Origin: an uncultured Fastidiosipila sp.
GTDB taxonomy: Bacteria > Bacillota > Clostridia > Saccharofermentanales > Fastidiosipilaceae
Direction of reading: 5' to 3'
Assembly (NCBI GenBank): GCA_947253875.1
Contig: CAMYAM010000005.1
Location: 38,807-102,806, forward strand
DNA: 64,000 nt
Shown here: positions 19,138 through 27,287 of the stretch, piece by piece
Position numbering within the stretch: the stretch's first letter is position 1
Layout: each line of letters starts with the position of its first letter
The notes under the pieces: generated by a model
What the model was told of the DNA's origin: nothing
The model's input: only the letters and a program-made list of their open reading frames with translations
Database searches by the model: none
Program-made: the position numbers and the translations under genes

Positions 19138-20991
19138 ATGAGCGTAAGAAATGAATATCCACGTCCTCAGTTACAGAGAGAAAAGTGGATGAATCTAAAT
19201 GGTCAATGGCAATTTTCATTTGATGATGATTTTGTCGGTTTCAAAGAAAACTGGCAAAAACCTGGCTTCGAGCTAGATATGAAAATTGAAGTGCCATTTG
19301 CTCCAGAAAGCAAGATGAGTGGTATAGGAGATCCTTCACGCCACGAACATGTTTGGTACAAGAGAAAGTTCACTGTACCAAGTGATTGGGATGAGGAAAT
19401 TGTTCTACACATTGGAGCAGCAGACTACATTAGCAAAGTTTTCATTAATGGAAATATGCTTACTGAACATGTAGGTGGAAATGTTCCTATATCAGTAAAT
19501 ATCACAGATGCTTTGGTTGGTGATTGGAGAAATGGCGAGGAGCAAGAAGTTGCCGTATATTGCTATGATCCATCATATGATGAGAGTATCCCAAGAGGTA
19601 AACAAAGTTGGACAGATGAATCCCAAGGCATTTGGTATACAAGAACAACTGGAATTTGGCAGACAGTTTGGCTAGAACCAGTTTCTGAGTATCACATTGA
19701 TAGAATTAAACTTACTCCAGATATTGATAAAGGTGTAATTGAAGTTGATCTTGACGTTGCAGGTACAACTACAAAAGTTCCTGAAAGAAGATTCCAAGAC
19801 AAGCTTTCATATAATATTAAGATTAGCTTTGAAGGCGAATTAATCGCAGACCAAAGAGTATTAATTACAGAATTTTCAAATAACAAACAAGTTATTGATG
19901 TCTTCGGCCTTAAATCTTTTAACGGTTTATCTCATGGTTTCAGAAGATGTTGGTCACCAGAAAATCCAAGATTATATGACTTGGAAATATCATTATTTAA
20001 GAACGATATTGAAGTGGATAAGATCGACAGCTACTTCGGAATGAGAAAAGTAAGTATTGATAAAGGTCAATTGTACTTAAACAACAGACCTTACTACCCT
20101 AAACTCATCTTGGATCAAGGCTATTGGCCAGAGAGCTTAATGACAGCTCCTAGCGATCAAGCATTTATCGATGATATTAATTTCACAAAAGCATTTGGAT
20201 TTAACGGTTGCCGTAAACATCAAAAAATTGAAGATCCAAGATTTTTATATTGGGCAGATAAAATTGGTTTCCTAGTGACAGGAGAAATGGCCTCCAGTAG
20301 TGTATATACAGACCAAGGTGCACTGAACTATGAGAGAGAGTGGATGGAAGCTGTAGTTAGAGATTACAATCATCCTTCAATCATAGCCTGGGTTCCATTT
20401 AACGAGAGTTGGGGAGTACCTAACATCAGAGATAATAAGTATCAACAAGCTCATACCCTATCTGTCTATCACTTAATCAAATCAATTGACCAAACTAGAC
20501 CAGTTGTAAATAACGATGGTTGGGTATTAACAGAGACAGACATCTGTGCAATTCACTGTTACTCACATGGAAATCCAGATAGAGAAGATGAGCAAGATAA
20601 AGTCGAGTTCTTCAAGAGATTTACTAAAGAAAAAGACTTGCTTCTATCTACTTATGCAGCTGATTTACCAATTTTTGCAGATGGATTCGAGTACAAAGGT
20701 CAACCAATTATGCTTACTGAAGTTGGTGGTATCGCTTACCAAAATGACGAAGGTGATTCCTGGGGTTATACACAAGCAAATGACGAAGATGCATTCTTGA
20801 GACAATTTGATCACGTAATTAGCAGCATTTTAGAATCACCTGTTGTTAGTGGTCTATGCTATACCCAATTGACAGATGTAGAGCAAGAAACCAATGGTTT
20901 ACTAACCTACGATAGAAAACCAAAAGTAGATCCTGAGAAGATTAAGAAGATTATGGATAAATGGCGTCCAAGAATTGTTATGGACAATTAG
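19138..20991 (+). CDS. GH2 glycosidase (beta-galactosidase/arabinopyranosidase-like)
   Basis: 617 residues, a short GH2: jelly-roll (LNGQWQFSFDDDF), immunoglobulin-like domain and TIM barrel, without the extra C-terminal domains of LacZ. The acid/base is E423 in VPFNESWG and the nucleophile is E528 in MLTEVGG. Catalytic motifs fit beta-galactosidase, beta-glucuronidase and related activities; pairing with GH43 suggests pectin or arabinogalactan fragments. Cytoplasmic. It ends the two-gene unit, with a terminator 37 bp downstream. Confidence 0.85.
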   Translation: MSVRNEYPRPQLQREKWMNLNGQWQFSFDDDFVGFKENWQKPGFELDMKIEVPFAPESKMSGIGDPSRHEHVWYKRKFTVPSDWDEEIVLHIGAADYISKVFINGNMLTEHVGGNVPISVNITDALVGDWRNGEEQEVAVYCYDPSYDESIPRGKQSWTDESQGIWYTRTTGIWQTVWLEPVSEYHIDRIKLTPDIDKGVIEVDLDVAGTTTKVPERRFQDKLSYNIKISFEGELIADQRVLITEFSNNKQVIDVFGLKSFNGLSHGFRRCWSPENPRLYDLEISLFKNDIEVDKIDSYFGMRKVSIDKGQLYLNNRPYYPKLILDQGYWPESLMTAPSDQAFIDDINFTKAFGFNGCRKHQKIEDPRFLYWADKIGFLVTGEMASSSVYTDQGALNYEREWMEAVVRDYNHPSIIAWVPFNESWGVPNIRDNKYQQAHTLSVYHLIKSIDQTRPVVNNDGWVLTETDICAIHCYSHGNPDREDEQDKVEFFKRFTKEKDLLLSTYAADLPIFADGFEYKGQPIMLTEVGGIAYQNDEGDSWGYTQANDEDAFLRQFDHVISSILESPVVSGLCYTQLTDVEQETNGLLTYDRKPKVDPEKIKKIMDKWRPRIVMDN

Positions 20992-21027
20992 GGAAAGCTT
21001 AACAAATAATATGTACTGAGAACTAAA

Positions 21028-21085
21028 AACCCCTTTGCTATATGGAGTGTATCCGTAAAAATTTAGCAAAGGGGTTAACTTTTAT
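21028..21085. terminator. Bidirectional terminator between the GH2 gene and trpB
   Basis: AACCCCTTTGCTA (21028-21040) pairs perfectly with TAGCAAAGGGGTT (21064-21076). A T-rich run follows on the + strand and A-rich sequence precedes it, so it can serve both convergent genes. Confidence 0.85.
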
Positions 21086-21094
21086 TTTCAATAT

Positions 21095-22288
21095 TTATTT
21101 TTTATGTTTTTTACCATTCAAAATATCTAAAACTTGAGCAACGTCTTTATCCCCACGACCAGAAAGATTAACTATAATAATCTTATCTTTTTCCATAGTA
21201 GGTGCTAATTTAATAGCCAATGCTAAAGCGTGTGATGACTCTAGAGCAGGAATAATACCTTCTGTTGCACAAAGAATTTGGAAAGCTTCCAAAGCTTCAT
21301 CATCAGTGATAGCAAGATACTGGGCTCGTTTAATGTCTTTCAAATAAGCATGCTCAGGACCGACAGCTACATAGTCTAGTCCAGCTGAGATTGAGTAGGT
21401 AGGACGTATGTTGCCTTCTTCGTCAGCAATTACGTAAGTGTTCATACCATGTTCTATCATGACTTTCCCAACGGATAAAGTTGCGGAGGTTTCGAGAGTG
21501 TTAGTACCTTTTCCGCCGCCTTCAGCACCATATAATTGAACAGACTCGTCCTCAATGAAATTCGCAAATGCTCCAATTGCATTAGACCCACCACCTACAC
21601 AGGCTACGACAGCATCTGGTAAGCGACCTTCTTTTTCTAAGATTTGCTCTTTCATTTCTTTGCTAATTACAGATTGGAAATCTTTGACCATTGCAGGGTA
21701 AGGATGAGGGCCAACTGCTGATCCAATTAAATAGAAGGTGTTATCAAGATTTTCTGTAAGATCTTCGAAAGCACAATCGACAGCTTCTGTTAAAGATTGT
21801 CCACCTTTTTCTACTGATACAACTTTGGTGCCCATTAATTCCATGCGGAAGACATTGAGTTTTTGGCGTTCCACATCTTTTTTGCCCATATAAACGGTGC
21901 AATCCATTCCGAATTTGGCGGCAACTGCTGCAGTGGCTACACCGTGTTGCCCAGCTCCTGTTTCAGCGATTAGCCTAGTTTTGCCCATTCTCTTAGCTAG
22001 TAAGACTTGACCAATAGCATTATTAATCTTATGTGCACCAAGGTGATTTAAGTCCTCACGCTTGAGGTAAATTTTGGCACCGCCTACTTTCTTTGTTAAA
22101 CCTTCGGCGAAGTAGAGTGGAGATTTACGACCTACATAATCTCTAAGGTAGTAATTTAGTTCTGCTCTAAAGTCTTTATCATCTTTTAGCGCCTCATAAT
22201 ACTCTGCTATTCTATCTAATTCTTTTTGGATTGCTTCTGGAACATAACTTCCACCAAATTTGCCATAAAAACCTTTTTTATTTTCCAT
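21095..22288 (-). CDS. trpB: Tryptophan synthase beta chain
   Basis: 397 residues of the TrpB1 type. It joins indole and serine to make tryptophan, using pyridoxal phosphate held by K87 in HLGAHKINNA; the phosphate loop is CVGGGSNAIGAF. Length and motifs are standard. No trpA, trpC or other trp gene adjoins, so it may salvage indole from neighbours or from tryptophanase. Ribosome site AAGGAG lies 9 nt before the ATG. Upstream is a leader peptide with two Trp codons and an attenuator, so expression should rise when charged tRNA-Trp is scarce. Confidence 0.97.
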   Translation of the reverse strand: MENKKGFYGKFGGSYVPEAIQKELDRIAEYYEALKDDKDFRAELNYYLRDYVGRKSPLYFAEGLTKKVGGAKIYLKREDLNHLGAHKINNAIGQVLLAKRMGKTRLIAETGAGQHGVATAAVAAKFGMDCTVYMGKKDVERQKLNVFRMELMGTKVVSVEKGGQSLTEAVDCAFEDLTENLDNTFYLIGSAVGPHPYPAMVKDFQSVISKEMKEQILEKEGRLPDAVVACVGGGSNAIGAFANFIEDESVQLYGAEGGGKGTNTLETSATLSVGKVMIEHGMNTYVIADEEGNIRPTYSISAGLDYVAVGPEHAYLKDIKRAQYLAITDDEALEAFQILCATEGIIPALESSHALALAIKLAPTMEKDKIIIVNLSGRGDKDVAQVLDILNGKKHKK

Positions 22289-22345
22289 TTTCTTAAACTC
22301 CTTAATATTTTCTGTCTTGTTCTATTGGAGCCTAGAAATCAGGTA

Positions 22346-22373
22346 TAAAAAAACCGCATATCTTCTATGCGGT
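22346..22373 (-). terminator. trp attenuator terminator
   Basis: On the minus strand ACCGCATA pairs with TATGCGGT around a GAAGA loop, followed by a T-run of six to seven. Its 5' arm (complement of 22364-22370) can instead pair with the segment at 22393-22399 to form an antiterminator. Confidence 0.85.
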
Positions 22374-22448
22374 AATACTAAGATCACACCCGGCATAGAC
22401 TCCTCATTTATCCATGAATGATAGTGAGCCTAACCGTTTAAAGTCATC

Positions 22449-22493
22449 TCACATGCTACGCCAGCTTTGCCAGATGTAAATTGTTTGGAACAT
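22449..22493 (-). CDS. trpL: trp leader peptide
   Basis: A 14-codon frame, MFQTIYIWQSWRSM, with Trp at codons 8 and 11. A strong ribosome site (AAAGGAGA) lies 8 nt upstream. Two Trp codons in 14 are far above chance, and the peptide sits exactly where an attenuator needs it, upstream of competing hairpins and the terminator before trpB. Confidence 0.75.
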   Translation of the reverse strand: MFQTIYIWQSWRSM

Positions 22494-22527
22494 CGTGTGA
22501 TCTCCTTTCAAAAAATCTATTAAATTA

Positions 22528-22555
22528 ATTCTAATACAATAGTTTAAAAGGTCAA
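22528..22555 (-). promoter_or_regulatory. Promoter of the trp leader
   Basis: On the minus strand TTGACC (22550-22555) and TAGAAT (22528-22533) are 16 nt apart, matching sigma-A boxes at five of six positions each. Transcription would start about 10 nt before the leader ribosome site. Confidence 0.7.
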
Positions 22556-22717
22556 GCTCTTTTTACCATATTTTTGAAGAATTAAAACTCGTGCCATATC
22601 GTGCCATATAATATATTTAAAATAAAACTATTTAATAAACTTAACTATAGTGTGAGCTTAAGTTAAGGGGAAATGTAGATTAGTTTAGAATTGGGCAGAT
22701 TTAAGGAGAACAAAAAA

Positions 22718-23722
22718 GTGAGCGCAAAAAACACAAACGACAAAACTACACCTGAAATTATAGCCTCCGCTTATAAGCTTAACAAAACCATAGACGATAG
22801 ACCTATTATCAAAAATTTGTCTCTCGAAATCAGAAAAGGAAGAACTTTTGCCTTACTGGGACCAAATGGCGCAGGCAAGACAACCACTGTTCGTTTGTTG
22901 ACAGGTTTGTATAAAGCCGATTCAGGTGTAGTCAGACTTTTTGGTGAAGAGCTTACAAAGACATATTGTGATGAAGCCAGGAGCCGAATTGGAGTACAAA
23001 ATGACGGTAGCTTATATGAGCGTTTATCAGTATTTGAAAACTTGAATATTTGGGGGCAGATTTATGAGATCCCTAAAGAAGAACTTCAAATACGAATCAA
23101 TGAGCTCCTTGATTTCTTTGATCTTGCAGATAGAGCAAAATCAAAAGTAGCTTCTCTGAGTAAAGGTATGAAACAGAAATTGCTTCTAGCACGTGCAGTT
23201 TTAGCGAAGCCTAAGTTCCTGATCTTGGATGAACCAACTTCTGGCTTAGATCCAGAGAGTAATGCCAAGATTATTGATTATTTAGTCCATTTGGTAAGAG
23301 AAGAGTCAGTGAGCATATTCTTGTGTACACATCAGCTTTTTGGACTAGAGCTACTTATTGATGATGTGGCTATTATTAGATCAGGAGAGATTATTGCTCA
23401 AGGTTCAGTAAGAGAGCTAATACAGGAAGAATTTCCTAACAAAGATGTAGTAATAAAGTTTGCAGAAACTCCAGTCATTGCATCGATATTGAGTGATTAT
23501 GATTATGAATTCATATCTATGAATGAAGCAAGAGTTAAATTAGATAATGAAACAGCAATAGCTGATCTGGTAAACAAACTTGTTCGAGCTGGTATTGAGA
23601 TTTATGAAGTTAAACATATTGAAAGAAGTTTAAATGACCTTTACTTCGCTAAGATAAAAGATGCTGACTTAGATCGTACAAAGACATCACAGCTAAAGAA
23701 GGAGAGTGCCAATGAATTATAA
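22718..23722 (+). CDS. ABC transporter ATP-binding protein (ABC-2/NatA type)
   Basis: 334 residues from GTG 22718; AAGGAGA 8 nt upstream favours this over the TTG at 22691. Walker A GPNGAGKTT, signature SLSKGMKQK and Walker B FLILDEP are intact, with a short C-terminal domain. It overlaps by 11 bp an ABC-2 permease gene, so together they form a two-part exporter of unknown cargo, similar to NatAB or antibiotic efflux systems. Confidence 0.88.
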   Translation: MSAKNTNDKTTPEIIASAYKLNKTIDDRPIIKNLSLEIRKGRTFALLGPNGAGKTTTVRLLTGLYKADSGVVRLFGEELTKTYCDEARSRIGVQNDGSLYERLSVFENLNIWGQIYEIPKEELQIRINELLDFFDLADRAKSKVASLSKGMKQKLLLARAVLAKPKFLILDEPTSGLDPESNAKIIDYLVHLVREESVSIFLCTHQLFGLELLIDDVAIIRSGEIIAQGSVRELIQEEFPNKDVVIKFAETPVIASILSDYDYEFISMNEARVKLDNETAIADLVNKLVRAGIEIYEVKHIERSLNDLYFAKIKDADLDRTKTSQLKKESANEL

Positions 23723-24518
23723 AAGAATATATGCTGTAGCCAGAAAAGATATTTTAGACGTTATAAGTGATAAAGAATCAATGCTCGCTATAACTTTGTT
23801 GCCACTAATAATGTCAGTCTTTATGCCATTATTGCTGATAATTATTTTCAAGTTTAGTGGTGAGGTAAATAATGGTAGCGATTTGAACAAACTCTTGAGT
23901 ATTTTACCAAATGAAGTTTTGCCTGATGTCGGAAATACTGAAATTAAAATGCTTGTAGTTACTTTAACAATACTATTAGCACCTATATTTTTGATGATTC
24001 CAGTGATGATATCATCGGTAATTGCATCATATAGTTTCATAGGCGAAAAAGAAAACAAAACTCTTGAAGGCCTAATGTATACCCCAGTTACGAATACAGA
24101 ACTTATTATTGCCAAAGCTTTAGGTAGCTTTGTACCCTCAATATTGATAACAGCCTTGAGCATTGTAATTTATGCTGTCATAGTTAATTCAGCTACTGGA
24201 TATTTTCTAGGCTATGCTATTAGTTTAAACCTTAACTGGTTAGTTATGGCAATATTGCTAGTTCCTGCAGTGACTGTTCTTAGTATATTGATAATTATTC
24301 TCGTATCTTTCAAAGTAAAAACTGCTAGAGCAGCTCAGTCAATATCGAGTTTAATTGCATTTCCAATATTGGCATTAGTAATTTCTCAAGTAAGCGGTGT
24401 ATTCTATTTTGGGCTTGGGACGCAGATAATTTTGGCAGGAGTTTTGCTTTTGATTGATATAGCCTTATTAATATTTGTATCCAATAAAATTAATCGTGAG
24501 AAGTTTCTTGTTTCTTAG
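23712..24518 (+). CDS. ABC-2 type permease
   Basis: 268 residues from ATG 23712, 7 nt after AAGGAG. Six hydrophobic segments; the motif SFIGEKENKTLEGLMYTPV is the conserved cytoplasmic loop of NatB-like ABC-2 permeases, where the ATPase docks. Partner of the preceding ATPase. Cargo cannot be deduced. Confidence 0.85.
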   Translation: MNYKRIYAVARKDILDVISDKESMLAITLLPLIMSVFMPLLLIIIFKFSGEVNNGSDLNKLLSILPNEVLPDVGNTEIKMLVVTLTILLAPIFLMIPVMISSVIASYSFIGEKENKTLEGLMYTPVTNTELIIAKALGSFVPSILITALSIVIYAVIVNSATGYFLGYAISLNLNWLVMAILLVPAVTVLSILIIILVSFKVKTARAAQSISSLIAFPILALVISQVSGVFYFGLGTQIILAGVLLLIDIALLIFVSNKINREKFLVS

Positions 24519-24693
24519 CTTTGCCTAAAGAAGAAAAATGCACCATAGACATCGCTAAAATTTTACAATTAGATAATGTATTTTTGAGTTATAGTGATGT
24601 AAAATTACTTTAACTTGAAATGTGGAGACTAAGTTCTAATTATTAGTCTTTGCAAACAAGGTCAAGTTAGATTTTAACAGGGGTGTTTGAGAA

Positions 24694-25653
24694 ATGCTTG
24701 ACCAATCTGATAATACAATTATTAAAGTTAAAAACCTGCATAAACTTTATAAAGTAGGTACGCAATATGTTCATGCTTTGGCTGGGGTTAGTTTCGAAGT
24801 TGAGCGTGGTGAGTTTTGCGCAATTGTCGGAACTAGTGGTTCTGGTAAATCTACTTTGCTGAATATGCTAGCTGGTTTAGAGCCACCGAGCAAAGGTGAG
24901 ATTATCATTGGAAATAGGGCTTTAGTTGGTCTTAGCGAAAGTGAGCTAGTTAAATTCAGAAGAGAAAATGTTGGTTTTATTTTTCAATCTTTTAACTTAA
25001 TTCAAACTATGAACTGCATTGAGAACGTGGCTTTGCCTTTAACTTTTAGAGGAGAAAGTCGAGTTAAGCGTGAAAAAATCGCAGTAAGAATCCTGAAAAG
25101 CTTGGGACTTTATGAGCATCGTTATCATAAGGCGAATGAACTCTCTGGTGGTCAGCAGCAGCGTGTCGGTATAGCAAGAGCTTTGGCAGTTAAACCTGAA
25201 ATTATTTTCGCCGATGAGCCAACTGGAAACCTAGACTCTAAGACTAGTATGGCGACAATGGAACTGATACGAAGAATTGTTAAGAAGCAGAATCAGACTT
25301 TAATCATGGTTACACACGATGACAACTTGGCGCAATATGCGGATAGGATATTTAGAATTAGTGACGGCAAAATTATAGGTATTGAACAAGGTTCTAAAAG
25401 ATATGAGTTAATAAACAGTGACAAGAATGAACCTGAGATTGCCACGGAGAGTATGGGCGAGAAGTCTGAGCTAACGGAAAAAGGTAATAGCTTTTCTAAA
25501 GAAACAGAACAAAACGAAAATATTAAAACAACTCAGCAGAACGTAGAGTCTGAGAGGGAAGAAATTACAGGAATTGAACAAACTGGACAAACAATACAAA
25601 TTGAACAAACTGGACAAACAATACAAACTGAACAAACCAAACAGGGGGAGTAA
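24694..25653 (+). CDS. ABC ATPase, MacB/LolD type, with a repetitive tail
   Basis: 319 residues. The first 225 are a standard MacB/LolD ATPase: Walker A GTSGSGKST, signature LSGGQQQRVGIARAL, Walker B IIFADEPTGNLDS. The last 90 residues are hydrophilic, rich in E, Q and T, and end in a nine-residue repeat (IEQTGQTIQ) encoded by a 27-bp tandem DNA repeat. The gene is followed, 2 bp later, by an exported accessory protein and then a FtsX-type permease. Together they form a tripartite mechanotransmission-type ABC system. Confidence 0.88.
   Translation: MLDQSDNTIIKVKNLHKLYKVGTQYVHALAGVSFEVERGEFCAIVGTSGSGKSTLLNMLAGLEPPSKGEIIIGNRALVGLSESELVKFRRENVGFIFQSFNLIQTMNCIENVALPLTFRGESRVKREKIAVRILKSLGLYEHRYHKANELSGGQQQRVGIARALAVKPEIIFADEPTGNLDSKTSMATMELIRRIVKKQNQTLIMVTHDDNLAQYADRIFRISDGKIIGIEQGSKRYELINSDKNEPEIATESMGEKSELTEKGNSFSKETEQNENIKTTQQNVESEREEITGIEQTGQTIQIEQTGQTIQTEQTKQGE
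25573..25640 (+). repeat. 27-bp tandem repeat in the ATPase gene (about 2.5 copies)
   Basis: Copies at 25573-25599 and 25600-25626 appear identical, and a partial degenerate copy runs to about 25640. The unit is a multiple of three, so copy number can change without breaking the frame. Confidence 0.85.
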
Positions 25654-25655
25654 AA

Positions 25656-27287
25656 ATGAGTAAGAATATAAAAAATAAGCTTGTAGCTTTAAGCTTGGTT
25701 ATGGGTGTATCCCTGATGTTAAACATGTTCGCGCCAGCAGTGACATTATTCGCTAACAATGGTGAGAAAAATGGAAGTGCAGGCGCTGAAGATTCAAGGC
25801 AAGCATCTGATGTGAATGGAACAACAGACACAAGTGCTACAGAAGATGTTCCAAGACCATCCTATGTGGACGGCGGAAGCTTTATCTTAATAGCAGATCA
25901 AGAAATAGCAAAGCTAGAGGCAGGTTCTACACTTAAGCTGAGAGTTCCGCTGGTCAACTGGGGAGCCAAAAATGCCAAGAACATCAAAGTAAGACTAGAC
26001 CTTGCCGAAAAAGCAGAAGATTTTCCATTTGAGATTGAAAAAAGTGAATATCTAGCCAATATTAAATCTGAATTAGAAACTATTGATAAATATAGTCATG
26101 AAGAAGTTGAAGCTAAGACTAAATATGCTGATTTTGGCGAGCTTACAGTGAGAGGGAATTTGAAGAGCGGATACTATAGAATTCCTTTGAAAATTTATTA
26201 CTATAATGATGGTTCAAATGAAGCAAAAGAAGTAGTGAGATATTATTTCATAAAAGTTCAAGGTGATGGAGCGATAGATGATGGCAAAGCTCCAAGACCA
26301 GAAGACCAATTACCACCTAACGATGGTGGATTTGTACCAAGTTTGCCAGAGCCTGAATATCCTGCACCGAATCCAGGTGGTGGTGATGAGCCAGGCAAGA
26401 CATCTACTCCAAGAGTAATGGTTTCAGGTTTTACAACGACTCCAGAAAAAATTAAAGGTGGCGAGAACTTTACCCTTAAATTGCAATTGAGAAATACATC
26501 AAAGACAACCCTGGTCAGAAATATTCGTTTGGTGTTAGGCTTAGGGGATGATAAATCTAGCTTTATACCACTGTCAGGTTCATCTTCTGTCTTTGTTGAG
26601 CAAATTAATGCAAATAGTACCTTAGAGGTACCTATAGGTTTAAAAGCTTCACCTCTAATGGAGCAAAAATCTTATCCAGTTACTGTGACCGTTGAATATG
26701 AAGATGCCAATGGTGCATCTTTTAGCACGAATGAAAGTGTTACTTTGCAGGTCTATCAAGATCCTGTAGTTGATTTTACAGGGTTACAAATTTTGCCTAA
26801 TCCAATGACTATTGATAATCCGTCAAATATCACCATGACAGTAATTAACAAAGGCAAAAGTACTTTGTACAATGCTACTTTTGGTGTTGTAGAAAATGGT
26901 GTTCTAAAAGCACAAGAAACATATCTTGGTAATATAGCTCCAGCTGAGAGTAAGAACGTAGATACTATGGTTACACCGGTTAAAATGAGTGAAAATGGTA
27001 AAGCGGTTGTTACTTTAACTTTCGAGGACGAACTAGGTAAGAAGACCACGATCAAAAAAGAAATTAATGTAGAAATTTTAGAAGCTATGCCAGAGCCAAG
27101 CTGGGAAGACCCTATGACACCAGAAGAACCTGAGCCAGAAACCAAATTCAGATTTTGGCCTATTGTGATACTGGTAGCTGTTATTGCCTTAATTGCCCTG
27201 CTTATTACTTTACTACTCAGAAGACAAGCCAAGAAACGTAAACAAGAAGAAATGGAAGAGATTGAGGATATAGATGAGATTCTCTGA
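25656..27287 (+). CDS. Exported membrane-anchored accessory protein with CARDB-like repeats
   Basis: 543 residues. A signal peptide (residues 1-36, ending near TLFANN) is followed by an acidic stretch, three beta-sandwich modules of the CARDB/NEW type (for example VSGFTTTPEKIKGGENFTLK and VDFTGLQILPNPMTIDNPSN), a proline-rich linker, and a C-terminal membrane helix (about 510-530) with a KKRKQEEMEEIEDIDE tail inside. It lies between the ATPase and the permease and overlaps the latter by 14 bp. It replaces the periplasmic adaptor of MacA-type systems and probably faces the cell wall. Confidence 0.75.
   Translation: MSKNIKNKLVALSLVMGVSLMLNMFAPAVTLFANNGEKNGSAGAEDSRQASDVNGTTDTSATEDVPRPSYVDGGSFILIADQEIAKLEAGSTLKLRVPLVNWGAKNAKNIKVRLDLAEKAEDFPFEIEKSEYLANIKSELETIDKYSHEEVEAKTKYADFGELTVRGNLKSGYYRIPLKIYYYNDGSNEAKEVVRYYFIKVQGDGAIDDGKAPRPEDQLPPNDGGFVPSLPEPEYPAPNPGGGDEPGKTSTPRVMVSGFTTTPEKIKGGENFTLKLQLRNTSKTTLVRNIRLVLGLGDDKSSFIPLSGSSSVFVEQINANSTLEVPIGLKASPLMEQKSYPVTVTVEYEDANGASFSTNESVTLQVYQDPVVDFTGLQILPNPMTIDNPSNITMTVINKGKSTLYNATFGVVENGVLKAQETYLGNIAPAESKNVDTMVTPVKMSENGKAVVTLTFEDELGKKTTIKKEINVEILEAMPEPSWEDPMTPEEPEPETKFRFWPIVILVAVIALIALLITLLLRRQAKKRKQEEMEEIEDIDEIL

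Larger units (their letters stand above)
22346..22509 (-). promoter_or_regulatory. Ribosome-mediated trp attenuation leader
   Basis: Competing stems are visible on the minus strand. GGCGTAG (22456-22462), overlapping the second Trp codon, pairs with CTATGCC (22392-22398). The same downstream segment, as TCTATGC (22393-22399), pairs perfectly with GCATAGA (22364-22370), the terminator's 5' arm. A nested outer stem joins AGATCACAC at the leader ribosome site (22495-22503) to GTGTGATCT (22381-22389). A ribosome stalled at Trp codons would mask the first segment, free the second and prevent termination. Confidence 0.75.

Noticed and set aside
22364..22393. T-box-like text (GGGTG ... ACCGC) before trpB
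   Set aside because: The two parts are separated by about 14 nt instead of being adjacent, and no stem I specifier loop is visible. The leader peptide with two Trp codons explains the region better.
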